DNA of 64,000 nt. It comes from Lysobacterales bacterium (GTDB lineage: Bacteria; Pseudomonadota; Gammaproteobacteria; Xanthomonadales; SZUA-5). Below, one piece after another: positions 16,837-25,981 of this stretch. The translations under genes were made by a program, and so were the position numbers. The notes beneath the pieces are model-generated. The model was not told the origin of the DNA. It did no database searches and saw nothing but the letters and a program-made list of their open reading frames with translations. Position 1 is the first letter of the stretch. The number at the start of each line of letters is the position of its first letter. The DNA is taken from contig JALHMH010000022.1 of NCBI GenBank assembly GCA_022844165.1, positions 1-64,000 on the forward strand, in the 5' to 3' direction.

Positions 16837-19023
16837 CTAACGCACGCTCCCCTTGAGGCCGCGACGCGCCAGAAAGTGCTTAACGTCCGGATTCTGCCCG
16901 CGCCACTTTAGGTACATCGCCATCGGGTCCTCGCTGTTGCCGCGGGACAGGATCGCTTCGCGATAGCGGCTGCCGACTTCGCTGTTCAGTCCGCCAAGCT
17001 GTTGCACATGGGCGAAGGCGTCGGCCGCCAGTACCTCGCTCCACAGGTAGGCGTAATAGCCGGCCGAATAGCCGCCTGGAAAGATGTGATCGAAGTAGGC
17101 ACTGCGATAGCGCGGCGGCACGGCCGTCAAGTCGACGCCATACCTGGCCAGTGCGGCTTGCTCGAAGGCTTCCACATCGTCGACTTTCGCATCAGCGGAC
17201 AGCATGTGCCACTCCAGATCGAGCAAACTGGCGGCGATGTACTCCAAGGTGTCGAAACCCTGGTTGAAGCCGCTGGCCGCGAGCACCTTCTGCAACAGCT
17301 CAGGCGGGATCGGTTCGCCAGTTGCGTGGTGCCTGGCGTAGTTGGCGATCACTTCCGGCGCCTTCGACCAGTCTTCCTCGAACTGGGAGGGGAACTCGAC
17401 GTAATCGCTGGGCACCGCGGTACCGGCCAGCGATGGATAGCGCACTGTCGAGAACAGGCCGTGCACGGCGTGCCCGACCTCGTGGTACAGGGTCACGACA
17501 TGATCGAAGCTCATCAGCGCGGGCGCGCCATCGACGGGCTTGGGAAGATTCATCACGTTGATCACCACCGGTTTGCGGCCCAGCAGGCCGCTCTGGCCCA
17601 CGAAGCTCGACATCCAGGCGCCACCGCGCTTTCCGGGCCGGGCGAAGTAGTCGGCGTAGAACAAGCCAATCAGGCTGTCATCACTGTCGATGACATCGAA
17701 CACGCGCACGTCGGGGTGGTACACCGGGAGATCGCTGCGCTCAACAAAGCGCACGCCGTAGAAGCGGTTCATGGTAAAAAACACGCCATCGCTCAGCACG
17801 CGGCCAAGTTCAAAGTAGTTTTTCACTTGCTCGCTGTCAAAGGCATATTTCGCCGCTCGCACCTGCTCGGCGTAAAATTCCCAGTCCCAGGGCTGCGGCT
17901 CGAAGTCGCCGCCTTGCTCGCGGAGCAACGCCCGGATATCGGCCGCTTCCTGCTCGGTGTTGCGGATCACGGTCGGCACGAGGTCGGTGAGCATCGTCAG
18001 CACCGCCTCGGGCTTGCCAGCCATCTGGCTTTCCAGGCGGTAGGCGGCATGGTTGGGAAAGCCCAGAAGGTTGGCGCGCTCGGCGCGTAGTCTGGCCAGG
18101 CGCAGCACCATGCTGCGCGTGTCGCCCGCGCCTTCCTGCAGGCCACGATTGGCCGAGGCTCGCCACACACGCTCGCGCAACGCGCGATCTTTGAGCGAGA
18201 TCAGCACCGGCTGGCGCGTGGTGTTGGTGATCGACAGCAGCCATTTGCCCGGCTGACCGGCGGCAGCGGCGGCCTGTGCGGCTGCGGCGATGCTGTCGCT
18301 GTCCAGACCATCGAGTTCGACCAAGCTCTCGACGATCACCGCAGCAGCCTCAGTCTGCGCGAGCAGCGCCTGTTCGAATGCGGTCGTGAGACCGGCCTCT
18401 TCCTCGTTAATGGTCCGCAGCCGCTGCCGGGCCTCTTCGGGCAGCTGCACGCCGGCGCGCACGAAGCGCTTGTAGGTCTGATCAACGAGGCGCAAGGCCT
18501 CGGCATCCGCCTGCAGCGAATCGCGCGCGTCGTACAGCGCCTTCACTCGCGCAAAGAGCTTGCCATTAAGCAGGATATTGTCGGCGTGCGCGGCGATTTT
18601 TGGCGCGATCTCTGACTGGATCCTGCGCAACTCCTCGGTGCTGTCGGTCGCGGTCAGATTGAAGAACACCGCTTGCACACGATCGAGGATCTCACCCGAG
18701 CGCTCCATGGCTTCCAGAGTATTCTCGATGCTGGGTGGATCGAGATTGTCGGCAATCGCCTGGATCTGCTTGAGCTGTTGTGCCATGCCTTCGTTGAACG
18801 CGGGCAGGTAATGCGCTTGCGCAATGAGGCGAAAGTCAGGCGCCAACAACGGCAGCTCACTGGGCCTGAAGAACGGATTGGACTCCTTCGCCGATGGTGA
18901 GCCGGAAGCCGGGCTGGCGCCGGCCGCGTCGGATGTTGGTTCACCGGGGGAGCAGGCGCCCAGCGCCAGAGCCAGGCCGGCGACGCCCAGCAGACGTCCG
19001 CTGCAATTAGAACTACGCTTCAT
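16837..19023 (-). CDS. M3-family oligopeptidase / peptidyl-dipeptidase, predicted lipoprotein
   Basis: The 728-aa zinc peptidase is of the thimet oligopeptidase/Dcp family. The active site HEVGHAVH is at about residue 510, with a downstream SQFEEDW that supplies the third zinc ligand region, and the C-terminal family block GGYSAGYYAYLWSEVLAADAF. The N-terminus (MKRSSNCSGRLLGVAGLALA then LGACS) is a lipoprotein signal peptide with an LGAC lipobox, so the enzyme is probably anchored in the cell envelope. It would trim short peptides in the periplasm. Together with the neighbouring secreted serine protease, an S9 peptidase and another secreted endopeptidase, it suggests extracellular protein degradation. 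The name dcp is not used because the exact subgroup is uncertain. Confidence 0.92.
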   Translation of the reverse strand: MKRSSNCSGRLLGVAGLALALGACSPGEPTSDAAGASPASGSPSAKESNPFFRPSELPLLAPDFRLIAQAHYLPAFNEGMAQQLKQIQAIADNLDPPSIENTLEAMERSGEILDRVQAVFFNLTATDSTEELRRIQSEIAPKIAAHADNILLNGKLFARVKALYDARDSLQADAEALRLVDQTYKRFVRAGVQLPEEARQRLRTINEEEAGLTTAFEQALLAQTEAAAVIVESLVELDGLDSDSIAAAAQAAAAAGQPGKWLLSITNTTRQPVLISLKDRALRERVWRASANRGLQEGAGDTRSMVLRLARLRAERANLLGFPNHAAYRLESQMAGKPEAVLTMLTDLVPTVIRNTEQEAADIRALLREQGGDFEPQPWDWEFYAEQVRAAKYAFDSEQVKNYFELGRVLSDGVFFTMNRFYGVRFVERSDLPVYHPDVRVFDVIDSDDSLIGLFYADYFARPGKRGGAWMSSFVGQSGLLGRKPVVINVMNLPKPVDGAPALMSFDHVVTLYHEVGHAVHGLFSTVRYPSLAGTAVPSDYVEFPSQFEEDWSKAPEVIANYARHHATGEPIPPELLQKVLAASGFNQGFDTLEYIAASLLDLEWHMLSADAKVDDVEAFEQAALARYGVDLTAVPPRYRSAYFDHIFPGGYSAGYYAYLWSEVLAADAFAHVQQLGGLNSEVGSRYREAILSRGNSEDPMAMYLKWRGQNPDVKHFLARRGLKGSVR

Positions 19024-19321
19024 CGTGATTCCCTGGGTACGAATTTCCGCCGTTAGCGCAGCGCTCCAGCGGGTGGAAAGTTACGCTGTCGAACGCAATG
19101 GTCGGCTGCCTTATGGCGAGCCTCGATACTATACGGGCCTGAGCGATGCGCATCCCAACATCACAGCGCTGTCGTTTTCGCCAGCAATTTCCGATTCAAA
19201 CGGTCAGGGCAACTTTCTGCCCTGCACCGCGACGTCCGAGCCAGCGTCTGCGCGACTTGGGCTACCTGCCGCCAAGCCGCAGGCTGATGTTCGGGGCCGC
19301 CTCAGTTTAGGAGCCGCACAC

Positions 19322-20665
19322 ATGAACCTCCGATTTGGCACACAACGTCACTCCCCAGCCCGTCCGTGCAGCGCTGCACAGTGGCATTGGTCGGCTCTGC
19401 TGCTGTTCAGCCTGAGCGGCCTTAGCCATGCCCAGAGCGGACTGATCGGCCAGCCGCTGTTAACCACTGGTTTCGAGACCGACGCGAGCATCGGCGCCGA
19501 TGCCGAGGAACTGCGCAACTCCAGCCTGGAGGCCCTGGTCAACCTGCTCGGCGCGGATGCAGACGACATTGAAGTCGTCATCACGTACATCGGCAAGGGA
19601 AGTCTCGACACCGGCGTCGGCATCCAGCCGGTGGATTCGCAGCCGCCAGCGAGCACTTCGAACCCTTTTGCGCAGGGCTTCATCGCCTTCAATCCAGCGA
19701 CGCGCAACGAATTCCGGATCCAGATCGCGCGCGCCGATCTGCAAGTCATCGGCGACGCCGGTGCCCGCGCCCTTCTCGACGCCGGCGCCGGCAGGCTCGG
19801 GCAGCCCGTACCGCCAGACAACCCCGATGCGACCACAATTCAGTCGAAGTCCTGGAGCAATAACATCGACAACCGCGTGCGACTGTCTACCGTGGGCGTT
19901 GGAACCAGCCAGTGGCCATGGCGCACCATCGCCCAGCTGGGTGGGGGTTGCACCGGCACGCTGGTTGGCCCCCGTCATGTCGTGACGGCGGCGCACTGCA
20001 TCTACAGCCGGACCAGAAATCGTTGGAGCAGCGGCTTCAATGTGGTGCCTGGCCAGTCGGGCGGCGTGTCGCTCTATGGCACGTCGCTGATGCCGTCCGG
20101 AAGTTTCGCCTGGTACTTCACGCCCTGGCAGTGGCGGGTTGAGGAACCCGCCGGTGGCGCTCGCCAGTACGACATCGGCATCCTGGTGATTCCCGACCGG
20201 CTCGGAGACGCGAGCGGCTGGATGGGCTACACCTCGATCAATGATGCCAGCATGGCCAACAGTGCCATCTACAATCGCGGCTTTCCAAGCTGTAATGCCT
20301 TCACTGTGACTGGTTTGGCGCGTATCGATGACCCGGGCGATCCTGGCAGCAATGTGGTTTGTATCGCCAATCACCTGTATGGCGATCCGGCCACCTGCAG
20401 CACCGGGGAATCCAGCAATCTCGACTCACAAGGCTGGCCACGGCTGATCAACCACTCCTGCGACGCCAGTGCCGGTCAAAGCGGTTCCCCGATCTATCGC
20501 TACTCGAACGGACCGCGCGTGGTCGGTGTGCATGTCGCTTCCAGCTGCGGCTCGACCGCCTCGGCAACACCCTGCACCACCCAGAGCGCGCGTCCGCTCA
20601 CCGCAGTACGCTTGACGCCCGAATACCGCGACTGGGTCACCTATTTCCGCAGCTGGAAGCCCTGA
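19322..20665 (+). CDS. Secreted trypsin-like (S1, V8-type) serine endopeptidase
   Basis: The 447-aa precursor has a signal peptide ending near SGLSHAQS (residues 32-39) and a propeptide of about 130 residues. The protease domain carries the catalytic His in VTAAHCIYS, Asp in QYDIGILVIP and Ser in AGQSGSPIYRY, with several cysteines that could form disulfides. The extended AGQSGSP pattern and V8-like layout suggest a glutamyl-endopeptidase-type enzyme; specificity is not certain. ATG 19322 follows a TAGGAG ribosome binding site at 19308-19313, which excludes the longer frame open from 18824. It diverges from the M3 peptidase across 298 bases in which no other gene was found. Residues 46-52 (LLTTGFE) weakly resemble the GFE motif seen in other exported proteins here. 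Confidence 0.9.
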   Translation: MNLRFGTQRHSPARPCSAAQWHWSALLLFSLSGLSHAQSGLIGQPLLTTGFETDASIGADAEELRNSSLEALVNLLGADADDIEVVITYIGKGSLDTGVGIQPVDSQPPASTSNPFAQGFIAFNPATRNEFRIQIARADLQVIGDAGARALLDAGAGRLGQPVPPDNPDATTIQSKSWSNNIDNRVRLSTVGVGTSQWPWRTIAQLGGGCTGTLVGPRHVVTAAHCIYSRTRNRWSSGFNVVPGQSGGVSLYGTSLMPSGSFAWYFTPWQWRVEEPAGGARQYDIGILVIPDRLGDASGWMGYTSINDASMANSAIYNRGFPSCNAFTVTGLARIDDPGDPGSNVVCIANHLYGDPATCSTGESSNLDSQGWPRLINHSCDASAGQSGSPIYRYSNGPRVVGVHVASSCGSTASATPCTTQSARPLTAVRLTPEYRDWVTYFRSWKP

Positions 20666-20766
20666 GCCGGGGTTTCCGATATGGGGCGATGGGTGCTGCT
20701 GACGACAGCGCAGGCAGCGCGCTGCCGTTGGCAGAATTCAGGCAAAAACGAATGCAGCAAAGGCAA

Positions 20767-20786
20767 TCCCGGACGCAAGTCCGGGA
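20767..20786. terminator. Hairpin downstream of the serine protease gene
   Basis: TCCCGGAC-GCAA-GTCCGGGA is a perfect 8-bp stem with a 4-base loop, about 100 bases after the protease stop. There is no T-tract, so intrinsic termination is uncertain. It may instead be an RNA-stabilising hairpin. Confidence 0.4.
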
Positions 20787-21012
20787 GATGTCCACACTAC
20801 GCTCAATAGCCGTGACGCACTCACCGCGAGGGTCGGCGCGTCGGGATCCGGCCAGCCCGCATATTTCTTGAGGTCGCGATGAAATGGCCTCATTTCGTTG
20901 TAACGGCGCGGAACCTTTGAATTGGTTGGAATGACAGGCTGTCCGCTGCCATTTCCTCGCTAACACGGCTGCGCTTCCTGCTTCGCCCCTCCGGCCAGCG
21001 CATCCATGCGCT

Positions 21013-21375
21013 GGCGTTCGGCGGCGCGCCGCATGCGGCGGAAATCGCGCCTCACCCTCACTCGTTCTCTGCGCCGGACGACTCAAAGCTCGTCGTCGCA
21101 ATGGGCGAGGAGCATCGCTTGCGCGCGCAGCGCGCGATGCTCAGAGCGCCCGGCAGCTACGCTGACGGGCCGGGTCAACCATTCCGCCCGGTGCGGCGGC
21201 GCAGCCGCCGCCCGTTCGAGCGGGCGCGCCGCATGCGGCGCAAGCTTGCCCGCTCTCACCCTTCTCGCGCCTCGATTCCGGCGCAAAGGTCCGGCCTGGC
21301 GGCGCAGCCGCCAGTCGTTCGAGAGGGCGCATCGCATGCGATGCAAGCTCGCCCTTTCTCACCCTTCGCGATCTT
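21013..21375. repeat. Cluster of palindromic hairpin elements with co-varying arms
   Basis: Four hairpins lie in otherwise gene-free DNA. Their outer arms are GGCGCG/CGCGCC (21023-21051), GAGCATCGC/GCGATGCTC (21110-21142), GAGCGGGC/GCCCGCTC (21218-21255) and GAGAGGGC with GCCCTTTCTC (21321-21360). Three contain an inner palindrome centred on GCATGC (CCGCATGCGG, GCGCCGCATGCGGCGC, GCATCGCATGCGATGC). GGCGGC-GCA-GCCGCC precedes the last two, and CTCACCCT follows three of them. The whole interval 20666-21512 holds no convincing ORF; frames running through it are low-complexity Arg/Ala products of the palindromes. Confidence 0.75.
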
Positions 21376-21512
21376 CCGCGTTCCCTCATGAAATATGCGG
21401 GCTAGAGCGCCCTTGAGGCCAACGATCTGAAGGTAAGCTGCCAACCGCTCATGCGCCCGACAAACCCAGCGGACGAACGCCCAGCGGTTGATCGCGCCGT
21501 GATCTTCGGTCC

Positions 21513-21950
21513 TCAGTTGACGCGATAAAATCCGTGGTCGCCGATAATGTGCAAGGGCTCGCCTGTCGCCCAATGCGCGTCGACGCGCTGGTAGGCCAGG
21601 AAGTGGTCGGCGCCCGGCACAACCAAGCGGCGATGAGATTCGGGCAGCGACCAGTTGATCATGGCTTTGGTTGTGATCCAAACCGACCCCAACAATGCAC
21701 CCCATTCATTCAGGCGTGTATTGGGGGAGCGTAGTGTCATCGCAAATTGTTTTGGTGCCATGAGCACCGCGCACAGGTTGTCGCCATAACGACCGCTATC
21801 GAGGCGTCGAAGCGCAACTTCTGCCACGGCCAGCTGCCCGTCGACCGACTGATTGCGCGCTTCCAGATAAATGGTTGTCGCCAGACAAAGGGGGTCGGCC
21901 ACCGGAGCAGGTGCCAACGAACTAATCCACATGACGAACGCAAGCTTCAT
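21513..21950 (-). CDS. SleB-like cell wall hydrolase
   Basis: The 145-aa protein starts with a short hydrophobic leader (MKLAFVMWISSLAPAPVADP). It is followed by CLATTIYLEARNQSVDGQLA then VAEVALRRLDSGRYGDNLCA, which matches the start of the SleB/CwlJ cell-wall hydrolase domain, including the catalytic Glu in YLEAR. The domain is named for spore cortex lysis, but in Gram-negative bacteria and phages it occurs in small lytic transglycosylase-like enzymes acting on peptidoglycan. It stands alone, with palindromic repeats downstream and the nuclease gene divergent upstream. Whether it is active is inferred from the conserved Glu only. Confidence 0.75.
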   Translation of the reverse strand: MKLAFVMWISSLAPAPVADPLCLATTIYLEARNQSVDGQLAVAEVALRRLDSGRYGDNLCAVLMAPKQFAMTLRSPNTRLNEWGALLGSVWITTKAMINWSLPESHRRLVVPGADHFLAYQRVDAHWATGEPLHIIGDHGFYRVN

Positions 21951-22257
21951 TTGTTGTTTCCTGGTCGATTGGCCAGAGCGCGAAATGCGCTACCGCCCTG
22001 AGATCAAGACGGACCTTGAATGTCAAGGACCATTTCTACCGTCCTTATGGCAAAACCCTAGCGAACGCTCGCTAGAGCCCGCACTCCATTCAGCTGCCCG
22101 CAGATTGCCACAATTCAGAACAACGCAACCTGACCAGGACAAAGGCCATTAAACGCGACAAGACTGCTGCTTGCTTTGGCCAGCGCAAATTGTCACGACG
22201 ATGCAACTCGCACCGACGTATGCTCGGGCAGGTTTTCGAAGCAGCGCGAGTTGATCC
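21951..22257. other. Intergenic region between the divergent SleB-like and ExeM-like genes
   Basis: This 307-base stretch has no ORF with protein-like composition on either strand. It must hold the promoters of both divergent genes. I could not pick out a convincing -35/-10 pair, and the ExeM-like start at 22258 has no clear Shine-Dalgarno sequence. Confidence 0.5.
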
Positions 22258-25101
22258 ATGACATCCAGACTCTATCTTTGCCTGCCATTGTTGTGGGCAG
22301 TGCCTGCGTCGGCGCAGGTTTCCATCCCGGCAACCAACACGCCAGTTTCCGAATCCTTCGACACGCTGGCGACGAGCGGCACCAGTTCGGCGCTTCCAAC
22401 GGGTTGGGCCTTTGCCGAAACCGGCAGCGCAGCCAATACCACCTACACTGCGAACAACGGCGGGGCCAATACTGGCGACACTTACAGCTACGGCACCGGT
22501 ACGCAAAGCGATCGCGCTTTTGGCACTCTGCTCAGCGGCAGCCTGACAAGCACCATCGGCGCAGCGTTTGTGAATAACACCGGCACGGCCATTACCGCGC
22601 TTCAGATTGCCTACACCGGCGAACAGTGGCGTCTGGGCACCGCAAGCCGCGAGGATCGCCTGGATTTCGCTTACAGCGTCGATGCCACGAGCCTGAGTAC
22701 CGGCACCTACATCGATGTCAACAGCCTGGACTTCATTGCGCCGACCACCGTCACCCCAACCGGTGCTCTGGACGGCAATCTGGCGGCCAATCGCACCACC
22801 AGGCAGTTTACGATCACCGGCTTGTCGATCGCCAACGGCCAGACGTTCTGGGTGCGTTGGAGCGATTTCAATGCCAGCGGTGCCGACGATGGCCTGGCCG
22901 TCGATGACTTTTCGCTGGTCGCAAATCCCGCTGGTGGTGGCTTAACGCTCAGTGTTGCGGATGTGTCTTTGCCCGAAGGCAATGTGCCTGGCGACGTGAC
23001 CAACTTCGATTTCGTCGTCACCTTATCCGGTCCCGCACCGGTGATGGGCGTACGCTTCGATGCAGCCACCAGCGACGGCACCGCCACGGTCGCCAATTCG
23101 GACTACGTTGGCATTGCTTTGCAAGATATCGAAATCAGCGCCGGACAGACGTCGACCACGGTCACTGTGCTCGTCAATCACGACCTGATCGGTGAGCCGA
23201 ACGAGACCTTTACCCTCACCCTGAGCAACTTCGAGAACGTCACGCCCACCGACGCGATCGCCGTAGGCACGATCGTCAACGACGATCCGCTGGAAATTTT
23301 CCAGATTCAGGGCAGCGGCAATTCGTCGCCGGTGGCCAACAGTAACGTCGTCAGCATCGACAACGTGGTGACTGCCCTGGCGCCTAACGGCTTTTTCATG
23401 CAGACGCCAAGTAGCCGAGACGATGGAAATCTGGCCACATCGAACGGCATTTTTGTCTTCACCAGCACGGCACCAACCGTCGCCGTTGGCGATCGAGTCA
23501 GCGTTTCCGGCACCGTCGTCGAGTTCTTCGACTTCACCCAGATTTCCGCACCCACGGTGACCGTCACTGGCACCTTGCCGTTGCCACCGCCGGTGGCCCT
23601 GGATGCCACCTGGCCGTCGCCGTTGCGCACGGCGCCGGCTTGTTATGCCGACCCGAACATCGAGTTCGCCAACTTCGAGTGCATCGAAGGTATGCGCGTC
23701 AATCTGGCGTCTGGCATTGTCAACGGCCCCAGTCAGCGCTTTGCGTCTGATCCATTCGCCGAGCCGCAGATTGTTGCGCGCAGCACACGGGCTTTCCGCG
23801 AGCCCGGCATTCTCTTCCCCGGTCTCAGTGGCATCGCGCCGAGCATCCCGGTATTCGACAACAATCCAGAGATCTTCGAACTCGACCCGGACAAACTCGG
23901 CTTGCCCAACCGCGCGCTGACGGGTGGAACCACGTTCAGCGCCGAGGGTGTCATCGGCTACGATTTTGGCGACTTTGAGATCTGGCCGACGCAGTTGACG
24001 ACTGTCGATGCGCAAATGCCGCGACCCGTACCAGTCGCGCAGACGGGCAATTTGACCATCGCCAGCATCAACGTATTGCGACTGTACGATCCGAACGCAG
24101 CGAACAACAGCGCAACCACATGCAATAGCACCGCAACTTACACAGAACTCACAGAGGCAGCCGACTTCGATCGACGCATCGCCAAGCTCTCCAGTTATGT
24201 CCGCAACGTGCTGCGCGCGCCCGATGTGATTGCGTTCCAGGAAGTCGAGAACCTCGGCGTGCTGGAGACATTGGCGGCCAAGCTGTTGGTCGACGACCCG
24301 ACGTTGGCCTACACGGCACATCTGGCCGAAGGCAGCGATGTCGGCGGCATTGATGTCGGCTTCTTGGTGCGCGCCGGCCGCATTAATGCCGGATTCACGC
24401 TGACGCAACTCGGCAAAGCTGAGCTATTCACATTCGACGATCCGGATTCTTGCCTGCACGATCGTCCGCCTTTCCTGTTGGAGGGCGTTTTCAGTCAGGG
24501 TGACCGTCCGTTTGCAGTGATGGTCAATCATCTGCGCTCATTGAACGGTATCGGCGATTGCCGCAGCGGCAGTACCGAACGCGTCTGCCGCAAGCGCCTT
24601 GAACAGGCGCTGTCGATCGCCGCTTTCGTGCAATCCGCGCAAACGGCACAACCCACGCGCCCATTGGTGGTTCTGGGCGACTTCAACGCTTTCGAGTTTA
24701 GCGATGGTCATGTCGACGTGATCGGCATTGTCAAAGGAACGGCGCTGCTCGACGGCGCGGCTTCGCCAAACAGCCAACTCGCTCCGACGAACGATGTGAT
24801 CGAACCGAATTTGATCAACGCGATCGACAACCTGCCGAATGCGGAGCGCTATAGCTTCTTGTTCGACAGAAATGTCCAGGTACTGGACCATGCGCTGCTC
24901 AACACGGCGGGCGCCAATTCGCTGATCGAAGCCGCGTTCGCACGCGGCAATGTCGATGTACCAGAAGTATTCGAACGTACCGCCGCGAATGCGACGACCT
25001 ACGGCGAGGACCTGTTTCCCAGCGGCTTCGAGTCGCCGAACGAATATCGCGCGACTCGGATCTCGGATCACGACGGACTTTGGTTGCGGCTCTTTCCGTA
25101 G
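22258..25101 (+). CDS. ExeM/NucH-type secreted endonuclease with Calx-beta domain
   Basis: The 947-aa secreted protein has a signal peptide (LYLCLPLLWAVPASAQ). Residues about 17-225 form a beta-rich region. A Calx-beta domain follows at about 230-345 (LSVADVSLPEGN ... VNDDP). An OB-like NucH segment (SGTVVEFFDFTQISAPTVTV) comes next. The C-terminal endonuclease/exonuclease/phosphatase domain has IASINVLRLYD, AFQEVENLG, GIDVGFLVR, VVLGDFNAFEFSDG and ISDHDGLWL. That order matches ExeM/NucH extracellular DNases, which degrade environmental or biofilm DNA. Residues 919-925 (LFPSGFE) are inserted just before the catalytic SDHD motif. The gene is convergent with rnhB across a dispersed repeat. Confidence 0.9.
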   Translation: MTSRLYLCLPLLWAVPASAQVSIPATNTPVSESFDTLATSGTSSALPTGWAFAETGSAANTTYTANNGGANTGDTYSYGTGTQSDRAFGTLLSGSLTSTIGAAFVNNTGTAITALQIAYTGEQWRLGTASREDRLDFAYSVDATSLSTGTYIDVNSLDFIAPTTVTPTGALDGNLAANRTTRQFTITGLSIANGQTFWVRWSDFNASGADDGLAVDDFSLVANPAGGGLTLSVADVSLPEGNVPGDVTNFDFVVTLSGPAPVMGVRFDAATSDGTATVANSDYVGIALQDIEISAGQTSTTVTVLVNHDLIGEPNETFTLTLSNFENVTPTDAIAVGTIVNDDPLEIFQIQGSGNSSPVANSNVVSIDNVVTALAPNGFFMQTPSSRDDGNLATSNGIFVFTSTAPTVAVGDRVSVSGTVVEFFDFTQISAPTVTVTGTLPLPPPVALDATWPSPLRTAPACYADPNIEFANFECIEGMRVNLASGIVNGPSQRFASDPFAEPQIVARSTRAFREPGILFPGLSGIAPSIPVFDNNPEIFELDPDKLGLPNRALTGGTTFSAEGVIGYDFGDFEIWPTQLTTVDAQMPRPVPVAQTGNLTIASINVLRLYDPNAANNSATTCNSTATYTELTEAADFDRRIAKLSSYVRNVLRAPDVIAFQEVENLGVLETLAAKLLVDDPTLAYTAHLAEGSDVGGIDVGFLVRAGRINAGFTLTQLGKAELFTFDDPDSCLHDRPPFLLEGVFSQGDRPFAVMVNHLRSLNGIGDCRSGSTERVCRKRLEQALSIAAFVQSAQTAQPTRPLVVLGDFNAFEFSDGHVDVIGIVKGTALLDGAASPNSQLAPTNDVIEPNLINAIDNLPNAERYSFLFDRNVQVLDHALLNTAGANSLIEAAFARGNVDVPEVFERTAANATTYGEDLFPSGFESPNEYRATRISDHDGLWLRLFP

Positions 25102-25149
25102 CGCGTTTCGAATGAGCCCCAATGTGTCTGCATGGATGCAGGCGATGGG

Positions 25150-25372
25150 GCGGCTAGAGTCGAGTCGAATTTTCTTAGGAGCGGCTTTGGCTTTTGCAGC
25201 CCCTTAAGTGAAGGGGGTGAGACTCGGCGCTGACACGCCGCAGGCGTGTGCCGAGTCGAACGCCCGGCGGCTGCGCCGCTGGGCCGGAAACGCGAAGCGC
25301 GGGTTGTGGGAAATACGGTGTCTTGCGAAGCCAACAATGCTCGGCGGTCTGAGGCGGAGCCTCGTTAGCGAT
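25150..25372 (+). repeat. Dispersed repeat R2 with an internal palindromic insert
   Basis: This is a full repeat copy containing GGAGCGGCTTTGGCTTT, the hairpin CCCCTT...AAGGGG (25200-25216), GCGAAGCGCGGGTTGTGGG, CCAACAATGCTCGGCGG and GGAGCCTCGTTAG. Relative to R3 it carries about 70 extra bases at 25217-25288, consisting of a GACTCGGC/GCCGAGTC hairpin with inner arms ACACGCC/GGCGTGT, then a CGGCGGC/GCCGCTG hairpin. It fills the gap between the convergent ExeM-like and rnhB genes and may act as a bidirectional terminator. Confidence 0.8.
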
Positions 25373-25396
25373 GAGCTGACATCCTGTCCAATCTGG

Positions 25397-25981
25397 TTAG
25401 CTAAATCCGAACTCGCCACACAGAACATCGCGTACCGGGCGAAAGCTGCGGCGGTGGATCGAGCAAGGACCGAGGCGCTTCAAAGCTGCCAGATGCGCCG
25501 GCGTGGGGTAGCCCATATGCTCATCGAAACCGTACTCGGGAAACTGCGCGGCATAGGCGATCATCTGTTCGTCGCGATGCGTTTTTGCCAGGATCGATGC
25601 GGCAGAAATGCAGCTAAATCGGGCATCGCCTTTGACAAAGGCAGTGCTCGCACAGGGCATGTTTTTCGGTATTCGATTGCCGTCGATCCATGCTTCGTCG
25701 GCGGGTGGATCCAGGGCATGCACTGCTTGGCGCATGCCGTGCAATGTCGCCGCCAGGATGTTCATCCGATCGATGGTCGGCGCGTCGACTTCGATCACCG
25801 CGTAAATCGAGCTGGCCTTGATTGCGATCGCCAATTCGGCGCGGCGTTCTGGACTGAGCGTCTTGCTATCGGCCAGTCCAGCCACAGGTCGTAATGGATC
25901 GAGAATCACCGCCGCAACGACCACCGGTCCCGCCAGCGGGCCGCGTCCTGCTTCATCGACACCAGCGATTCGCGAACTCAT
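25397..25981 (-). CDS. rnhB: Ribonuclease HII
   Basis: The 194-aa enzyme nicks the RNA strand of RNA-DNA hybrids and removes misincorporated ribonucleotides. The signature IAGVDEAGRGPLAGPVVVAA, then LADSKTLSPERR, and the acidic active site (GVDEAGRG; later IDGNR and GYPTPAHL) is complete, and the length is standard. ATG 25981 overlaps the lpxB stop by 4 bases, so it is the last gene of the lpx operon. In many gammaproteobacteria dnaE follows here. In this window a dispersed repeat and a convergent nuclease gene follow instead. Confidence 0.96.
   Translation of the reverse strand: MSSRIAGVDEAGRGPLAGPVVVAAVILDPLRPVAGLADSKTLSPERRAELAIAIKASSIYAVIEVDAPTIDRMNILAATLHGMRQAVHALDPPADEAWIDGNRIPKNMPCASTAFVKGDARFSCISAASILAKTHRDEQMIAYAAQFPEYGFDEHMGYPTPAHLAALKRLGPCSIHRRSFRPVRDVLCGEFGFS

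Noticed and set aside
21006..21705. Several ORFs within 21006-21416 on both strands, and a minus ORF ending at 21705
   Set aside because: They are Arg/Ala-rich translations of palindromic repeats and, at the right end, a frame-shifted shadow of the SleB-like gene.
23023..24408. Minus-strand ORF of 461 codons
   Set aside because: It is antisense to the ExeM-like nuclease, whose domain motifs are in the plus frame.
25200..25290. CRISPR-like repeats
   Set aside because: The repeated pieces are palindromes with unequal spacing and no conserved repeat/spacer period; no cas genes are present.
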